DNA of 64,000 nucleotides from Latrodectus hesperus (Eukaryota; Arthropoda; Arachnida; Araneae; Theridiidae): positions 10,251,300 through 10,315,299 of the forward strand of contig CM075852.1 of NCBI GenBank assembly GCA_037975125.1, given 5' to 3'. Of the stretch, positions 19,858 through 30,638 are shown one piece after another. Each line of letters opens with the position of its first letter. The stretch's first letter is position 1. The notes under the pieces were generated by a model. The model was not told the DNA's origin and ran no database searches. It saw only the letters and a program-made list of their open reading frames with translations. A program made the translations under genes and the position numbers.

Positions 19858-20022
19858 AATCATCAGGCTTCTCCTGAGCATCTTTTGGATTGCATGGGTC
19901 TCTCTAGGGAGGATCTCTTTAGCAATCCTCTTTTAGTCTTCGACTTCCTTACAGTCAACGAACTCGTGGATCTAGTCTGACTCCGTCAGACATGGAGGAT
20001 AAGCAACAACAACAACAACAAC
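19858..20022 (+). mobile_element. Severely 5'-truncated LINE tail with TSD
   Basis: These 165 bp are the 3' terminus of the same LINE as 2647-3401. The last part of the frame (ASPEHLLDC..VDLV), the stop, the hairpin and a (CAA)n tail are all present. Identity to 3246-3392 appears to be 100 percent, and the tail is a cleaner (CAA)n. The insertion is bracketed by the 11-bp direct repeat ACTTATCATCT at 19847-19857 and 20023-20033, a perfect TSD. This fixes both ends of the insertion to the base. Confidence 0.93.
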
Positions 20023-20033
20023 ACTTATCATCT

Positions 20034-21406
20034 TGATAGGTGGTGCTGCAACTTCAATTGAAATTTTTATCATTAATTTTTTTATGAACACAAGTTATGT
20101 TTTATTTAAAATTGAAAATGTTCTACAATTTTAGCAGAAGCTTCTTATCAAGGACTATATCCAGTTACTTCTCATAGAAACAAAACTATTTTAAGCAATG
20201 ACTGATTAACAAGCTGCGTTTTTATCTCAACTTTCACTGTAATCACAACAAAAGTGCATGCATTTAATATAACTAAACCAGAAAGCAAAATTTACCATAA
20301 TTTTGAATTCATATCTCTGTAACATCGTTCAGATGTCACAGATCTGAACAAGTTCAATGATTATCAGAAGAGTTATGAGCTAAGGTACTCATAAGGGATT
20401 TAATTTTTTTCTCTTAAATCAGCCAGACCGAGAATATTCAGTAGTATTTGATCAAGTATTACAATTGTTTCCCCCTTGGGTATATGAGCTGCCTTTTTTA
20501 AAAGTCACGTAATTATTTTTTTCTCGATGAAATATGCATTTAAGATATTCTCTTGAACATAAAATAGTCAGGACATCATATTATAAAAATGTTTGCATAC
20601 TTTAAAGTAAGAACAAGTAGAAAAATATTTTGCTTTAACACATTTTATTGAATGTTAACGGTGCAAGTCAAAATGGTGCACATAAAACACAGTTGTATTC
20701 TTGAAATGTGATCAATTTTAGAAAATAACTAATTTCTTTTCTCTTAAGCTATTATGACAATTATTCCTATCTCATATATACCTATCTTATTATTCCTATC
20801 TCATATATTATCTGCAAGAATGACACATGTGACTCATTAAATTGTCGATTTTATAATTTGTTAAAGCAATGGTTTGGTTTCATTTCAGTTTATTTTTATT
20901 ATTCGACGGTTATTTTTTACACACAAAAATCAATTGGACCTTATTACACTGTTTATAGTAGATTCTAAGTTAACTCTAAACGTGAATAAAGCACATAGGC
21001 AACATGGAAGATTGAAATGCTAAACGATTTAATTGCCAGTTCGGCTAAGAAAGCAAGAACAGCTGATGGGCAATAAATGTTCGTGGATTATCTGGAAAGT
21101 ATACTACGGTCGATGCGCCTCTTTTCCCATTTAAAATAGAAACGATTGAAATACTTTATTTAGTTTAAAGATAAGATCTTTGATCCCGAAATATGAAGCA
21201 TAATACGAAATAGAATAATTTTCTCCCTTGAACTCAGTTCCACGGTTTACAGTTATCTTTATTTTACCTTTATTTTTTCCGTTTTGTTACTGTCGACGAC
21301 CATTAATTCACTTGGATTTTAAAATTCAAGGTTGAAAGCAATGAATTTTACATCTATGGTGCTTTATTTGATGAACTAATTAACAATAAATTTTGCGTTA
21401 TTGTGT
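20034..21406. other. AT-rich DNA, no gene seen
   Basis: No supported gene. A short imperfect tandem duplication (TTATTCCTATCTCATATAT twice) lies at about 20760-20810. Confidence 0.5.
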
Positions 21407-21788
21407 TGTCACTTATAACACTTGGACACAAGCCAAGCTCATTAGACGATGGCTTCAAAATTAAGTCATAAGGGTGTACCTTTCGTTTTAATCAGATCAC
21501 CATGAAGGTGAAAGAACGATTTTTCTCAAAGACTCCTCCGATAGATGGCACCACCAGAGAATCTACTCCATCAATTTGGACTATGATTTGGAAGGGGAGG
21601 AAATTTTCTCTAGATCATTACAACCATGGTAACCGTTCAACCATAGTAACCTCCGGACTTTCGATTCCACACATTCAGCGAGCACGTATATCACATGTAC
21701 TCGGTGAGGCTTTGGCGGCGTTGGGAATATAACCCAGCCCTTTGGATGGAAGGCCGATGTACCCTAGCCACTAGGCTACCACGGCCCC
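21407..21788 (-). mobile_element. tRNA-derived SINE, family B, copy 1
   Basis: On the minus strand the head reads GGGGCCGTGGTAGCCTAGTG (21787 downward), with an A-box-like TAGCCTAGTGGCTAGGG. A decayed B box, GGTTATATTCC, lies where the other copy has GGTTCGATTCC. The body is collinear with 36959-37338, including the ACCATGAAGGTG and GAGCTTGGCTTGT blocks near the 3' end. The open frame at 21502-21732 on the plus strand is an accident of this SINE and not a gene. Confidence 0.85.
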
Positions 21789-22300
21789 TGCAATCCTATC
21801 TGAAATGTAATATTCTCATATCCAAAATGAGTATTAATTATGTTAAATAAAATGACAGCTAACGATAGTTTTGGAAATTATACTATATGAACAAAACACG
21901 TGTGACTGAATAATTTAAAATAGAAACAAATGACTATTTAATACTTCAAAATTGAATTAATTAAACTTTGCGTTTTAATTACTTAAAATGTTTCACCAGT
22001 AATAATAAAAAATTATGATAATTCTAAGAACAGATATTAGTAAAACAATTATCCTAGTTTCTTTCATAACATTCTAAACAAAGCACACAATGAACTGTGG
22101 TTTTTGTGTTTAAAAACGCAAATACATATTGCAATGTAAGCAAATTGCAGTCGGAGTTAATTCCGGTTATAAGGATATTAATTTATATAAATTTTTAGAT
22201 CCATTTAATATAAAATTTATTTAAAAAATTATCAACTTTTCCAAAGTTACTTTAAATCAATAAAGCTGATAAAAACAACTGCGGATAAAATAATTTAAAA
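21789..22300. other. AT-rich DNA, no gene seen
   Basis: Spacer between SINE B and the left end of the hAT element. ATTTAAAA at 22293-22300 is the candidate left TSD of the hAT. Confidence 0.5.
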
Positions 22301-22633
22301 CATGTGGGTTCCCAAACTTTTTTTCTCTTGGACCACTTTTAAAGTTTTACTATTTTCGGTAGACCCCCAGCAGCTACATTTATTCCTAAAACTCCTAAGA
22401 AAAATCACCCTAAATTGGGCGTGTTAGGACGAAAAAAAGTAGCACATTTTCTTGCGTCCTATTTATTTAAATAGCACTTGTGGTTATCATAAATTATAAG
22501 CATTTATTATTACAAACAAATCAACAATTGAGAAAAAATCAATAATGAACTCTGAAATGTAAATCAACAATAAAAAATATTCATAGTTTTAATGAGACTG
22601 ATGTACTTGAGAACAAATTATTAATATTTGGCT

Positions 22634-22861
22634 TCAGTTTTGTGTAAGAAGTAATCTCAAATCTCCCCGTTCTGTAATGTTCAATCTGCTTCCTTGTTTT
22701 GCTAACAAGTTGGCAACGGCACTAAGACTTCTTTCTACAAGATATGACGAGGGGACCGCTATCAAAATTTTCCTCATCATTTTCCACAGCCCAGGATATT
22801 TTTCGGGGATTTCTGCCCACAGCCAAATTATTTGATAGCCTTTTTTAGATTTCACCTTGTG
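22634..22861 (-). pseudogene. hAT transposase C-terminal dimerisation region (ZBED5-like)
   Basis: The fragment reads KSKKGYQIIWLWAEIPEKYP, then LWKMMRKILIAVPSSYLVER, then SLSAVANLL and RLNITERGDLRLLLT. This is the hAT family C-terminal dimerisation domain in the form found in ZBED5/FAM200/SCAND3-like transposases. It is in frame with LELSTNEKLKV at 23709 onward if the 851-bp insert between them and one copy of its 5-bp direct repeat are ignored. The residues of this domain are well kept, but the whole gene is broken by insertions and upstream stops. Confidence 0.85.
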
Positions 22862-23708
22862 CTGACCACAAATTAATGTAATTTAATTTTCCTGTGGTTG
22901 GCAAAGAGATTTATTTGTAAGGGGGCGCCGGGTATGTTCATGTGGAGAGTGCATGGCGAAGTGAAGTAAGGGGATGACCAGGAACCGGTTTTGGGGCTCC
23001 AGGAGAGGAAGGAGGGAAGGAGAGATTTTAGAGAGAGACCGGGGGCCCGAACGCGTGCAGCTGATGAAAAAAGGAGGAGAGCCTGAATCGGTGTGAGATC
23101 AGTACCGGACGCTGGGAGTTTGCCGAAAAAAGGAGGTGGTCGAGTATATAGCCGTGCAAGGCGAGTTCCTGAGAGAAGAATATACTCAGGAGATTGGCTG
23201 CAGGAGGGAACCACGTCATACAATACTCCAACAGCTGATGTACCTCGATTGCAGAAAAATCCCTCGAGAAGAAATGGAAAGCGCCGAGTAACGAGGAGTT
23301 TCTGGTCACCCGATAAGTGTTAAGCCTGGCCCACGTGGGATACCTGGCGTCTCCAAATGACTTTGTAAGTTTCTTTTGTGTAAATCTTTAGTATGTTTCT
23401 TCTAAGAATGCTATATACCTTTATTTATGAGAGATTTTATTATTACATCTATTATCAAATATAATCTATTATGAAATTATAAGAAGATAATCTATTTTTG
23501 GTTTGTGTCTAATTTATCTGTAAAAGAGTATACTTATTTTGTCCAATTTAATCTAAAGATATCATTAATTGTATTATTCTAAATTAATCATTAATAAACT
23601 TAATTAACTAAGTATGAACCTGGAATTTTGTTAAGTGTCTGTTGATAATATGGTTTAACAAACAATTCACTGCATAAAGGATTACTGAATAATAAGACGC
23701 TTAGTACG
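22858..23708. mobile_element. LTR-like insertion into the hAT transposase
   Basis: An 851-bp insert splits the hAT reading frame. The 5-bp direct repeat ACCTT lies at 22853-22857 and 23709-23713. Deleting the insert and one repeat restores an in-frame KLKV-KSKKGYQ joint. The insert begins TG if the shared T is counted (TGTGCTGACC), as LTRs do, but ends ..GTACG instead of CA. Its centre (about 22915-23340) is GC-rich relative to the window and holds a TATATA motif near 23143. No protein domain was recognised; ORFs in this block (for example 23028-23309 minus, 23093-23323 plus) look like chance. A solo LTR is the best guess. Confidence 0.5.
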
Positions 23709-24315
23709 ACCTTCAGTTTCTCGTTGGTGCTGAGCTCAAGTAGCTCTTCTTGTAATACCACATTCGCCTCTTCCGTTTCATCAAATGGGGTTAAGAACCA
23801 TGGTGGTATTTCCATCGTCACAATATATTCCAGTCTATATTTGAAATCATTATGCAGGGTATTTAAGTATTGAGAGGTAAGTCTGAATATCCTCATCAAG
23901 ACATTCTATCTGTGACAAGTGCGGAAACTGGGAGAATTCGCGCCGACTAATATTTTGCTTCATTAATTTCAATATACCAAGAAAAGCCAAATTTACACCC
24001 TTTGTTTTTATTAAATTAAGGTTGTCCCCTTGTAACCGCAAGTTAACGTCATTGAATTTCTTAAACTGCACTGCTAAATACGCAATGTCCGCTATATATT
24101 TGATCAGATTTCCTTTTAAATCTGGTGCCTTTGATTCCAGAAACTCTATCACTAATTCGAAAAGTGACTAAAATCTCGATATGCATGCACCTTTCGACAA
24201 CCAGCGTACTTCAGTATGTAAGAGCAATCGTTGAAAATCTTCATCATCATTTCACAATAGTGCAAATAAACGGGTATTCAAAGCTTTACTTCTTATTTTA
24301 TTAATTGCGTTAATC
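23709..24315 (-). pseudogene. hAT transposase middle region (ZBED5-like), broken
   Basis: Reading the minus strand from 24315: INKIRSKALNTRLFALL, a TGA stop where a Cys is expected, RLLLHTEVRWLSKGACI, IEFLESKAPDLKG, YIADIAYLAVQFKKFNDVNL, RLQGDNLNLI, FPHLSQI, then a shift into LTSQYLNTLHNDFKYR and EIPPWFLTPFDE, ending LELSTNEKLKV. This is the catalytic-core and insertion-domain region of ZBED5/FAM200-type hAT transposases; the HTEVRWLS segment is diagnostic. There are at least one stop and two frameshifts, and it is interrupted on the right by LTR-like sequence. It is a non-functional relic with no sign of domestication. Confidence 0.85.
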
Positions 24316-24328
24316 ACAAATTAAAGTG

Positions 24329-24660
24329 TTTGGTGTGTGATGAACGAATGTGCAGTATTCGATTCGCACTACAGAACTGCATGTGCGTAACTCTCCTTCT
24401 AGAACGAACTTTTCTTTCCGCACATGATTCCTGTGCTTATTATAATTTTATGTAAATATTTATTGTCACCAACCAATCAGAAGATATTTTTACCTGTATA
24501 TATAGCCTGTTGGTTTTCACTCGCCAGACATTCAGAGTGAGATGGCAAGTGTGTTGCTTGTCTGATTTTAGTTCGCAATAAAAGCCTATTGATTTTAATT
24601 ATCCTGTATTTACTTGAGCACGCTAGTTATTCACTTCAGGTGAAATCTATCATTCGGGCA
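24329..24660 (+). repeat. Solo-LTR-like promoter block
   Basis: The block starts TGTTTGGTGTGTGATGAACG. It contains a CCAAT box (ACCAATCAG near 24474), a TATATATAG TATA box near 24498, a start-like CCAGACATTCAG about 25 bp further on, and an AATAAA polyadenylation signal near 24578. This order of motifs is that of the U3-R-U5 of an LTR. It sits where the hAT reading frame stops being readable. End points and TSD are uncertain, and no internal retroelement coding region adjoins it. Confidence 0.5.
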
Positions 24661-24701
24661 TTCTAGAAACTTAATGAATTATCTAAATGAACTAGAAGCT
24701 A

Positions 24702-24762
24702 AATGAATTATCAAGAAATAAGATTTGAGGAACCAAATAATTAATGTTTTATGGTTTAAATA
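24702..24762. repeat. Left half of the LINE target sequence
   Basis: ATGAATTATCAAGAAATAAG and the following bases match 30639-30699 almost exactly. The block ends in the 12-bp TSD ATGGTTTAAATA (24751-24762). See the LINE entry and the unoccupied copy at 30639-30739. Confidence 0.9.
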
Positions 24763-25074
24763 CCTGGAACCAGGGGGTATGCGTACCCCTCTGGGGCTTG
24801 AGCTAGCCACCAGGCGCGTCGGCAGGCGGTGGATCGCCGAAAGTCCTGTAGAAATAACAGGATAGCCTCGAATATTGAATAAGAGGTCGCGAACCAGCTC
24901 CCGTAAACCCTGGTGTTATGCGTTCCGTGCCTAGGGCTAATTGGCACCGCGGTATTGGTGTCTTAACGGAGCCTCTAGTTGCCTGGCGAACTTCTAGAGT
25001 AATTTGCCTTGCCCAGTATCTCAGGCAATGCTGGGTGGACTGTCATATTACCTGAGATTATTTACTGTTATTAT
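24763..25074 (+). promoter_or_regulatory. LINE 5' UTR, probable internal promoter
   Basis: About 310 bp between the 5' TSD and the first ATG of ORF1. It is GC-richer than the window. The first bases CCTGGAACCAGGGGGTATGC include a short inverted repeat (CCTGG..CCAGG). LINE internal promoters normally sit here; no motif proves it. Confidence 0.5.
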
Positions 25075-26063
25075 ATGGCTGAAAAGACATTGAAAATAAC
25101 AAACATTTCTGCTTTTGCAGGAGAAACTTCTGAGGCAGACCTTTCTGAAAAAGACAAGGTAACTCAGAGACAATCTAATGAAGGGGTAGCAATGAAACCT
25201 TCACAGGAGGTAGAAATGACCTCCAAACCATCTTCTTCTGGTGAGAGTCAGGAAGCTATCTCTAGCATGACTGACTCTCTGACCAGAATCAAGCTTAAAA
25301 GAGAATATCTGGTGCACAGAAAAAGAGGCTGGTGAAGGAGCGCAAAATCGCTGAGGGGACTTGGGTTGAAAAACCCAAGGCAACCAAAGGCGAGAAGCGT
25401 CCTGCCAATCGGATGAACCAGGGCAAGGTTGGAAAGGCTGCCAAGAGAGAAGGACCTGAGGGATTTACTTACAGGGCGGCTCTCACGGCGATCAAGATGG
25501 CCGTGCTCTTAGAAGGTCATCCGGAAAAACGGTTAACAGAGAAACAGGCCTATGACCTGGAACTCTTGATAACCAGGAAAATAGGAAGGAATGAGGAGGG
25601 CTTTGCCCCAACCTTCCTATCCTGTAAACTTGAAAACGGGGCTCTTATTATCAATTGTGCAGATCTGGAGAGCTCAAAGTGGCTGGAACAAAATGTCAAT
25701 GATATAAGCCCTTGGCAAGAACATAAACTCTTGGTGGGTGAGGCAAGGAAACTTGTCAGAACCACTAAGATAATTGCAAAACTGCCAAAAATCTGTAATG
25801 AACTGGAACCTAAAGAGCTCCTGAGAAAAATCGAGGCTCAGAACGGTGGGGTCACTCCATTGGAGTGGAACATTCTTAACATTAAGAACGACCCATCTGG
25901 GCGGACCATCGTTCTTAGTGTGCCTGAATTAGATGCTGCCACTCTTCGTGTAAGGGGATATAGGTTTTATATTGGACTTCACCATGTGCAGGCTAAAGTA
26001 CTTGATAAACCTGCTCCTGCTGATGGGGGTGAAGGTAGTTCAAGCCAACCTACACCACAGTAG
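25075..26063 (+). pseudogene. LINE ORF1 protein (DUF4780-like), one frameshift
   Basis: It starts MAEKTLKITNISAFAG at the ATG at 25075; upstream in-frame codons are not needed. The acidic/serine-rich N-terminus continues to KLKRE near 25305, where the frame shifts by one base into LSGAQKKRLVKERKIAEGTW. A basic linker follows, then a DUF4780-type domain from about 25460 (FTYRAALTAIKMAVLLEGHP) to KLPKICNELEPKELLRKIEA, NGGVTPLEWNILN and GYRFYIGLHHVQAKV. The protein ends GGEGSSSQPTPQ. DUF4780 proteins are the ORF1 product of several arthropod LINEs and are thought to bind element RNA. No gag-type CCHC knuckles are visible. Its last 41 nt overlap the ORF2 start. Confidence 0.8.
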
Positions 26064-29000
26064 AAGTGGTACTACTAACCTCAGTAAGAAGTTTCTTGCT
26101 GGGGATATACACCTGGCCCTGATTCAAGAACCCTGGTTGGTTAGGGGAAGAATCAGTGGTCTCAAAGGAACTAAAGGTAAGCTTATCTATTGTACTAATG
26201 GTAACGCTAGAACTTGTATACTCTTACATAAAAACATTGAGGTTCTTCCCCTCTCTGAATTTATTCTTAGGGACCTGACAGCTGTGAAAGTCAGACTCAA
26301 CATAGAGGGTAGGAACAGGGAAATTGTTTTTGGCTCTGGATACCTGCCCTATGAAGAGAAGGCTCCACCTGACCATTCTCTGCACAAGCTCATGAACTTT
26401 TGCAGTAATAACAACTTACAGGTAGTCCTAGGACTAGACTGTAATGCTCATCATGTTGTCTGGGGAAGTACGGACACAAATAAAAGAGGTGAGTACCTTT
26501 TGGAATTTATTCTAAACTACAGGTTAGATATTCTAAATGTTGGCAACAAACCAACTTTTATTACTTCCAATCGATCAGAAGTAATTGACATTACTATAGC
26601 GACAACGCTGATTAGTAAAAATATCAAATACTGGAAAGTAGATGATCGACCTTCTGGTTCAGATCATCAAAACATCCATTTTGAAATTCACTCTAATGTG
26701 TGTCTGGATCGCATATTCAGAGACCCGGTTAGGACGGACTGGAAGAAATTCCAAGAAGAACTGACTGGGTTGATTGAGCTCGGTAACAGACCTATTAGAG
26801 ACAACTACGATCTAGAAGTTACAGCAGATCTCCTACAGAGAAGTATTCTAGATTCTTATCATAACAATTGCCCCATTCGCACTAGAAGAGCTAAACTCCA
26901 ATGCCCTTGGTGGAATGACTCTCTAGCTGCCGAAAGAGCAAATGTTAGAAAACTTTTAACAAAGCTAAGAAAAATGGTGAATGGGAGAACTATAAAAGGG
27001 CCCTCACTAATTATAACAAACTTGTTAGAAAAAGCAAGATTAACTCCTGGAGAAAGTTCTGTGACGAGATAGATTCTATTTCTGAAGGAGCTAGACTCCA
27101 GAAACTCCTTAAAAGGGATGAACCTATTTTGGTTGGTACCCTAAAAGACGAGGAGGGTAATTTTGCTGCTTCCGGAAAAGGGGTTATGGAAATTATGACC
27201 AGGACTCACTTCCCGGGAGCTAGAGATATATATAGCAACGAAGGGGAACATTGCATTGGCTCTTTGCAAAGAGTCAATAGCAATCAATGGACCATTGCTA
27301 AAAATATCATAAACTACAACATTGTTAAATGGGCAATTTTCGCCTTTAAACCTCTTAAATGCCCTGGGCCTGATGGAGTTATGCCCATCATGATCCAGAA
27401 GGCAGAAAAGGTTGTCATACCAATGCTAACTAGAATGTATAGAACTAGTTTGGCCCTGGGATATATACCAAAGACATGGCAAAAGACTAGGATAGTCTTC
27501 ATTCCAAAACCTGGCAAGGACACTTATGACCAGGCCAAGTCATACAGACCAATCAGTCTTTCTTCATTCTTTCTTAAAATTATGGAGAAAATCATTGATC
27601 GGCATATTAGAGATTACTTGGGTAGAAATAGTCCCTTGCATGCTCTTCAATTTGCCTATCAACCTGGTAAATCTACAGAGACTGCTCTACATCAGCTAGT
27701 TTCCAAGATTGAAGCCACTCTGGATCAAAAGGATATTGCCTTGGCAACTTTCCTCGACATCCAGGGTGCTTTTGATAATACTTCCCATCCATCCATCCTC
27801 AATGCACTTAGAGGGGCAGGGATTAATCAAACCCTGTGTACTTGGATTGAGGCCTTAATTTCGGATAGATATATACAAATGAACATCTTCGGTGAATCAT
27901 TTGAAAAAAAGACTACTAGAGGTTGTCCTCAAGGAGGTGTTCTGTCACCATTACTTTGGAACCTAGTTGTAAATAGCCTTATAAAACATCTAAATGATAA
28001 GGGTTATTATACGCAGGGATATGCTGATGACATTGTCATCCTTATCCTTGGTAAAGATTTTGACATAACTTGTCATCTCATGCAGGATGCTCTAAGTTAT
28101 GTAGGTCAATGGTGCATGGATAGGGACCTGATGGTTAATCCTCAGAAAACCTACCTCGTACCTTTTACACGCAAAAAGAAACGGAAAGGTTTTTTCATAC
28201 CAAGACTTTTTGATGTTGAAATCAATGTGGCTTCAGAGGTGAAGTATCTGGGCATCTATTTAGACCAGAAACTCACCTGGAATAAGCACATTGATGATAG
28301 GATCAACCGAGCAAAGAAAAGCATTGTGATTTGCAGGCGAATGCTTGGTAAGAACTGGGGTTTACATCCAAAACTGATGTTATGGATGTACACAGCTTTG
28401 TCAGGCCCATTTTCACATATGCCTGTGTGATCTGGTGGCATAAGGTGGAACAGAAGACTGTGATTGACAGATTGAGGAGTCTACAAAGACTAGCCTGTCT
28501 CTGCATCACAGGAGCAATCTCCACCACGCCAACCAGAGCATTGGAGGTTGTGTTGGATCTGACTCCCTTGGACATCTTCATATGCAGCGTTGCAAGATTG
28601 AATGCATATAGAATGAAGCTGCAAAACCACTGGTATGACCAGCCTGTTGCCAAAGGGCACAAGGGCATCACCAGGAAATTTCAAGACCCTACTTTTCTGA
28701 TGCCATCTGACATCATGGAAAAAACATACATGTTTGACAAGACATTTGATGTAGTTTTTCCAACTAGAGAGGAATGGGATAACAACATGTTTGGAACTAA
28801 AACAGGAGATCTAATCTGGTACACAGATGGATCACTGAAGAACAACCTCTCAGGTCTGGGAGTTTGTGGCGTGTCACCAAGAATCAGCTTGTCTGTAAGC
28901 CTTGGGCGATACGCTTCGGTCTTCCAGGCAGAAGTTTTGGCCATTATCCACTGTCTGCGACTGAATATGAAGAAGGGCTACTACGATAAGCGGATTCTCA

Positions 29001-29650
29001 TTTTCAGTGACAGTCAAGCCGCTTTAAAAGCGCTTAATTCCTTCGAAATCAAATCTAAAATGATTCTGGAGTGTAGAAACCTTCTTACAGAACTGGCAAC
29101 TAGAAACAGGGTGATCCTTGTATGGGTGCCAGGGCATAAAGGTATCGAAGGCAATGAAAAGGCTGATGAGCTTGCTAAACAAGGATCGTCTTTTGTTCCC
29201 ATTGGTCCAGAACCTTTTTGTGGGATCAATTTGAAGACCGCAAAAACCAATGTTCGCAGATGGGAAAAACAGAAGATGTATGAAGCTTGGCTCAAATCTC
29301 CTGGTCAAACCCACGCTAAAGGTATGATCTGTAGGTCATCAGCGAGGATTTCCTATGAAATTCTTAGATGCTCTAGGCAGAAGATACGTTTAATCGTAGG
29401 CTTCATAACTGGGCACTACTATTTCAGAAAACATCTCCATAAAATGGGACTGTTTCAGCAAGATCCTATCTGCAGGAAATGTCATATGCAAGAGGAAACG
29501 GCCAAGCATATCATTTATGAATGCGAGGCTCTTGCCCTCCCTAGATTAACCTCTTTAGGCATCATCCATACTAGAGAGTTACACCTAGATTCCATTAAAG
29601 GGTTATCAGACTTTATTAATAAAGTGGGTGATCCGAGCAAATGGAACTAA
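26023..29650 (+). pseudogene. LINE ORF2 polyprotein: endonuclease, RT, RNase H; two frameshifts
   Basis: It starts MGVKVVQANLHHSRSGT at 26023. The APE-type endonuclease has IQEPW, LGLDCNAHH and the terminal SDHQNIHFEI (about 26670). The reverse transcriptase has PKPGKDTYDQAKSYRPISL, FLDIQGAFDN (Asp at 27756), GCPQGGVLSPLLWN and the YADD box (28020-28031). RNase H has YTDGS (Asp at 28826), FQAEVLAI, FSDSQAA and WVPGHKGIEGNEKADELAK. A C-x2-C-x8-H-x4-C motif (CRKCHMQEE..) follows near 29470. Frame changes occur at the A run 26970-26974 and in the short T run at 28396-28398, each consistent with one missing base. Every catalytic residue I can check is kept, so decay is slight. Confidence 0.9.
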
Positions 29651-29723
29651 GAAACATTGGGTTTGGAGTTAACAGTACAAAATGCTGATAAAAGCAGAGG
29701 TGCTCAATGACATACAAACCCAA

Positions 29724-29742
29724 CTCGAAGAAGAAGAAGAAG
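29724..29742 (+). other. LINE (GAA)n tail
   Basis: Simple AAG/GAA repeats close the LINE right before the 3' TSD. A trinucleotide tail instead of poly(A) is common in this type of LINE. Confidence 0.85.
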
Positions 29743-29754
29743 ATGGTTTAAATA

Positions 29755-29794
29755 TGCAATTATTCTACATGAAAAAACTTGCTTTAAAATATAC
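29755..29794. repeat. Right half of the LINE target sequence
   Basis: TGCAATTATTCTACATGAAA and the following bases match 30700-30739. Identity stops after TTAAAATATA. Confidence 0.9.
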
Positions 29795-30096
29795 CACTTT
29801 GCAAGTCTCGACATGTGGTGTACACTTGTACTATTATCTATTGTTCTATTCAGTTCTGTATTTGAACTGAGTCTCGAATATTTTTGAGTACCTACCTACT
29901 GAATGATGCTACCTAATTACGTTGATAGGTAAATCCAAGCCAAAATTTTTGTTCTTTATTATGAAAACCAGAAAATTTTTCGTGGTCCCCCACTTACAAC
30001 TTGTAAACCTTTGTTTTTTTTTCACGTCTACGTGGACCCCCGTGTGGTCTCCTATGGACCCCTGGGGGTCCACCTGGACCACTTTGGGAATCTATG
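29795..30096 (-). repeat. hAT right arm (5' side of the transposase strand)
   Basis: Non-coding right end of the hAT. It contains alternating CCCCxGGGG-type blocks (GTGGACCCCCG, GGACCCCTGGGGGTCCACC) before the terminal CATAGATTCCCAAAG on the minus strand. GGACCCCTGGGGGTCC is a near-perfect subterminal palindrome, as is common in hAT ends. Confidence 0.6.
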
Positions 30097-30104
30097 ATTT
30101 AATG

Positions 30105-30638
30105 GAAGCGAATTATAAATTTGTGCCTTTAAATCAAGGTAAAAAACCCGTTTTCATATTTCATTTTATTGTGTTGCTTATCAATTTATAATTACAAGAA
30201 TTGATATCTAACTACAAAAATAATAACATTGAATATTTAATTTTTATCGAAATTTAAATACAAAGTTTAACGAAATTTAAGTATTAAGAAATGTAATTAA
30301 GAATAAATTAATACTTAAGTTGTTACTAAAAACAAATAAAATTTATTTTACTTCAAAAATTTAATTTGCTTAGTTGAAATAAAAAATTTGATTTTTATGT
30401 CAATTTTTTTTAAATTACATGAAAATTTATTTTATCTGCTCTGTAAATGTAACCATTTTAAAATATTGATAATTTCGGTTGAATTTTAAAAATAGATATT
30501 TAACGTCATTGATTATATCTTATGATAGGATAATATATATATTTTTAAATTTTAAAAGGGAAGCAGCTGGACCGTACTGTTTTGTATAAAAATAATTTAT
30601 ATGAAAATGCATTTATAATTTTAATGCTTGATTTTTAT
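30105..30638. other. AT-rich DNA, no gene seen
   Basis: Spacer between the hAT right end and the unoccupied copy of the LINE target sequence. Confidence 0.5.

Larger units (their letters stand above)
24763..29742 (+). mobile_element. Nearly full-length LOA/Lian-like LINE
   Basis: A 4,980-bp non-LTR retrotransposon: GC-richer 5' UTR (24763-25074), ORF1 (25075-26063), overlapping ORF2 (26023-29650), and a short 3' UTR ending in a (GAA)n tail at about 29724-29742. The 12-bp TSD ATGGTTTAAATA lies at 24751-24762 and 29743-29754. Domain order APE endonuclease, RT, RNase H, CCHC-like tail, plus a DUF4780-type ORF1, points to the LOA/Lian group; R1 or Jockey relatives are alternatives. All catalytic motifs are present, but one frameshift in ORF1 and two in ORF2 would block translation as read. 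Two of the shifts are at homopolymer runs. Confidence 0.92.
22301..30096 (-). mobile_element. Decayed hAT transposon carrying nested insertions
   Basis: The left end CATGTGGGTTCCCAAACTTT (22301) and the inverted right end CATAGATTCCCAAAGTGG (reading from 30096 on the minus strand) are imperfect terminal inverted repeats. Both carry the CA..TTCCCAAA core common in hAT elements. The flanks ATTTAAAA and ATTTAATG are an eroded 8-bp TSD candidate (6 of 8). Transposase fragments lie on the minus strand at 22634-22861 and 23709-24315. Removing the inserts (22858-23708, about 24329-24660, and 24763-29742 plus TSD) leaves about 1.6 kb. The N-terminal half, including any BED zinc finger, has been lost. 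Confidence 0.65.

Noticed and set aside
21502..21732. 76-codon ORF on the plus strand
   Set aside because: Lies antisense within SINE B copy 1.
23028..23323. ORFs of 76-116 codons on both strands in the GC-rich block
   Set aside because: GC-rich DNA has fewer chance stops; no domain is seen and the block is an LTR-like insert.
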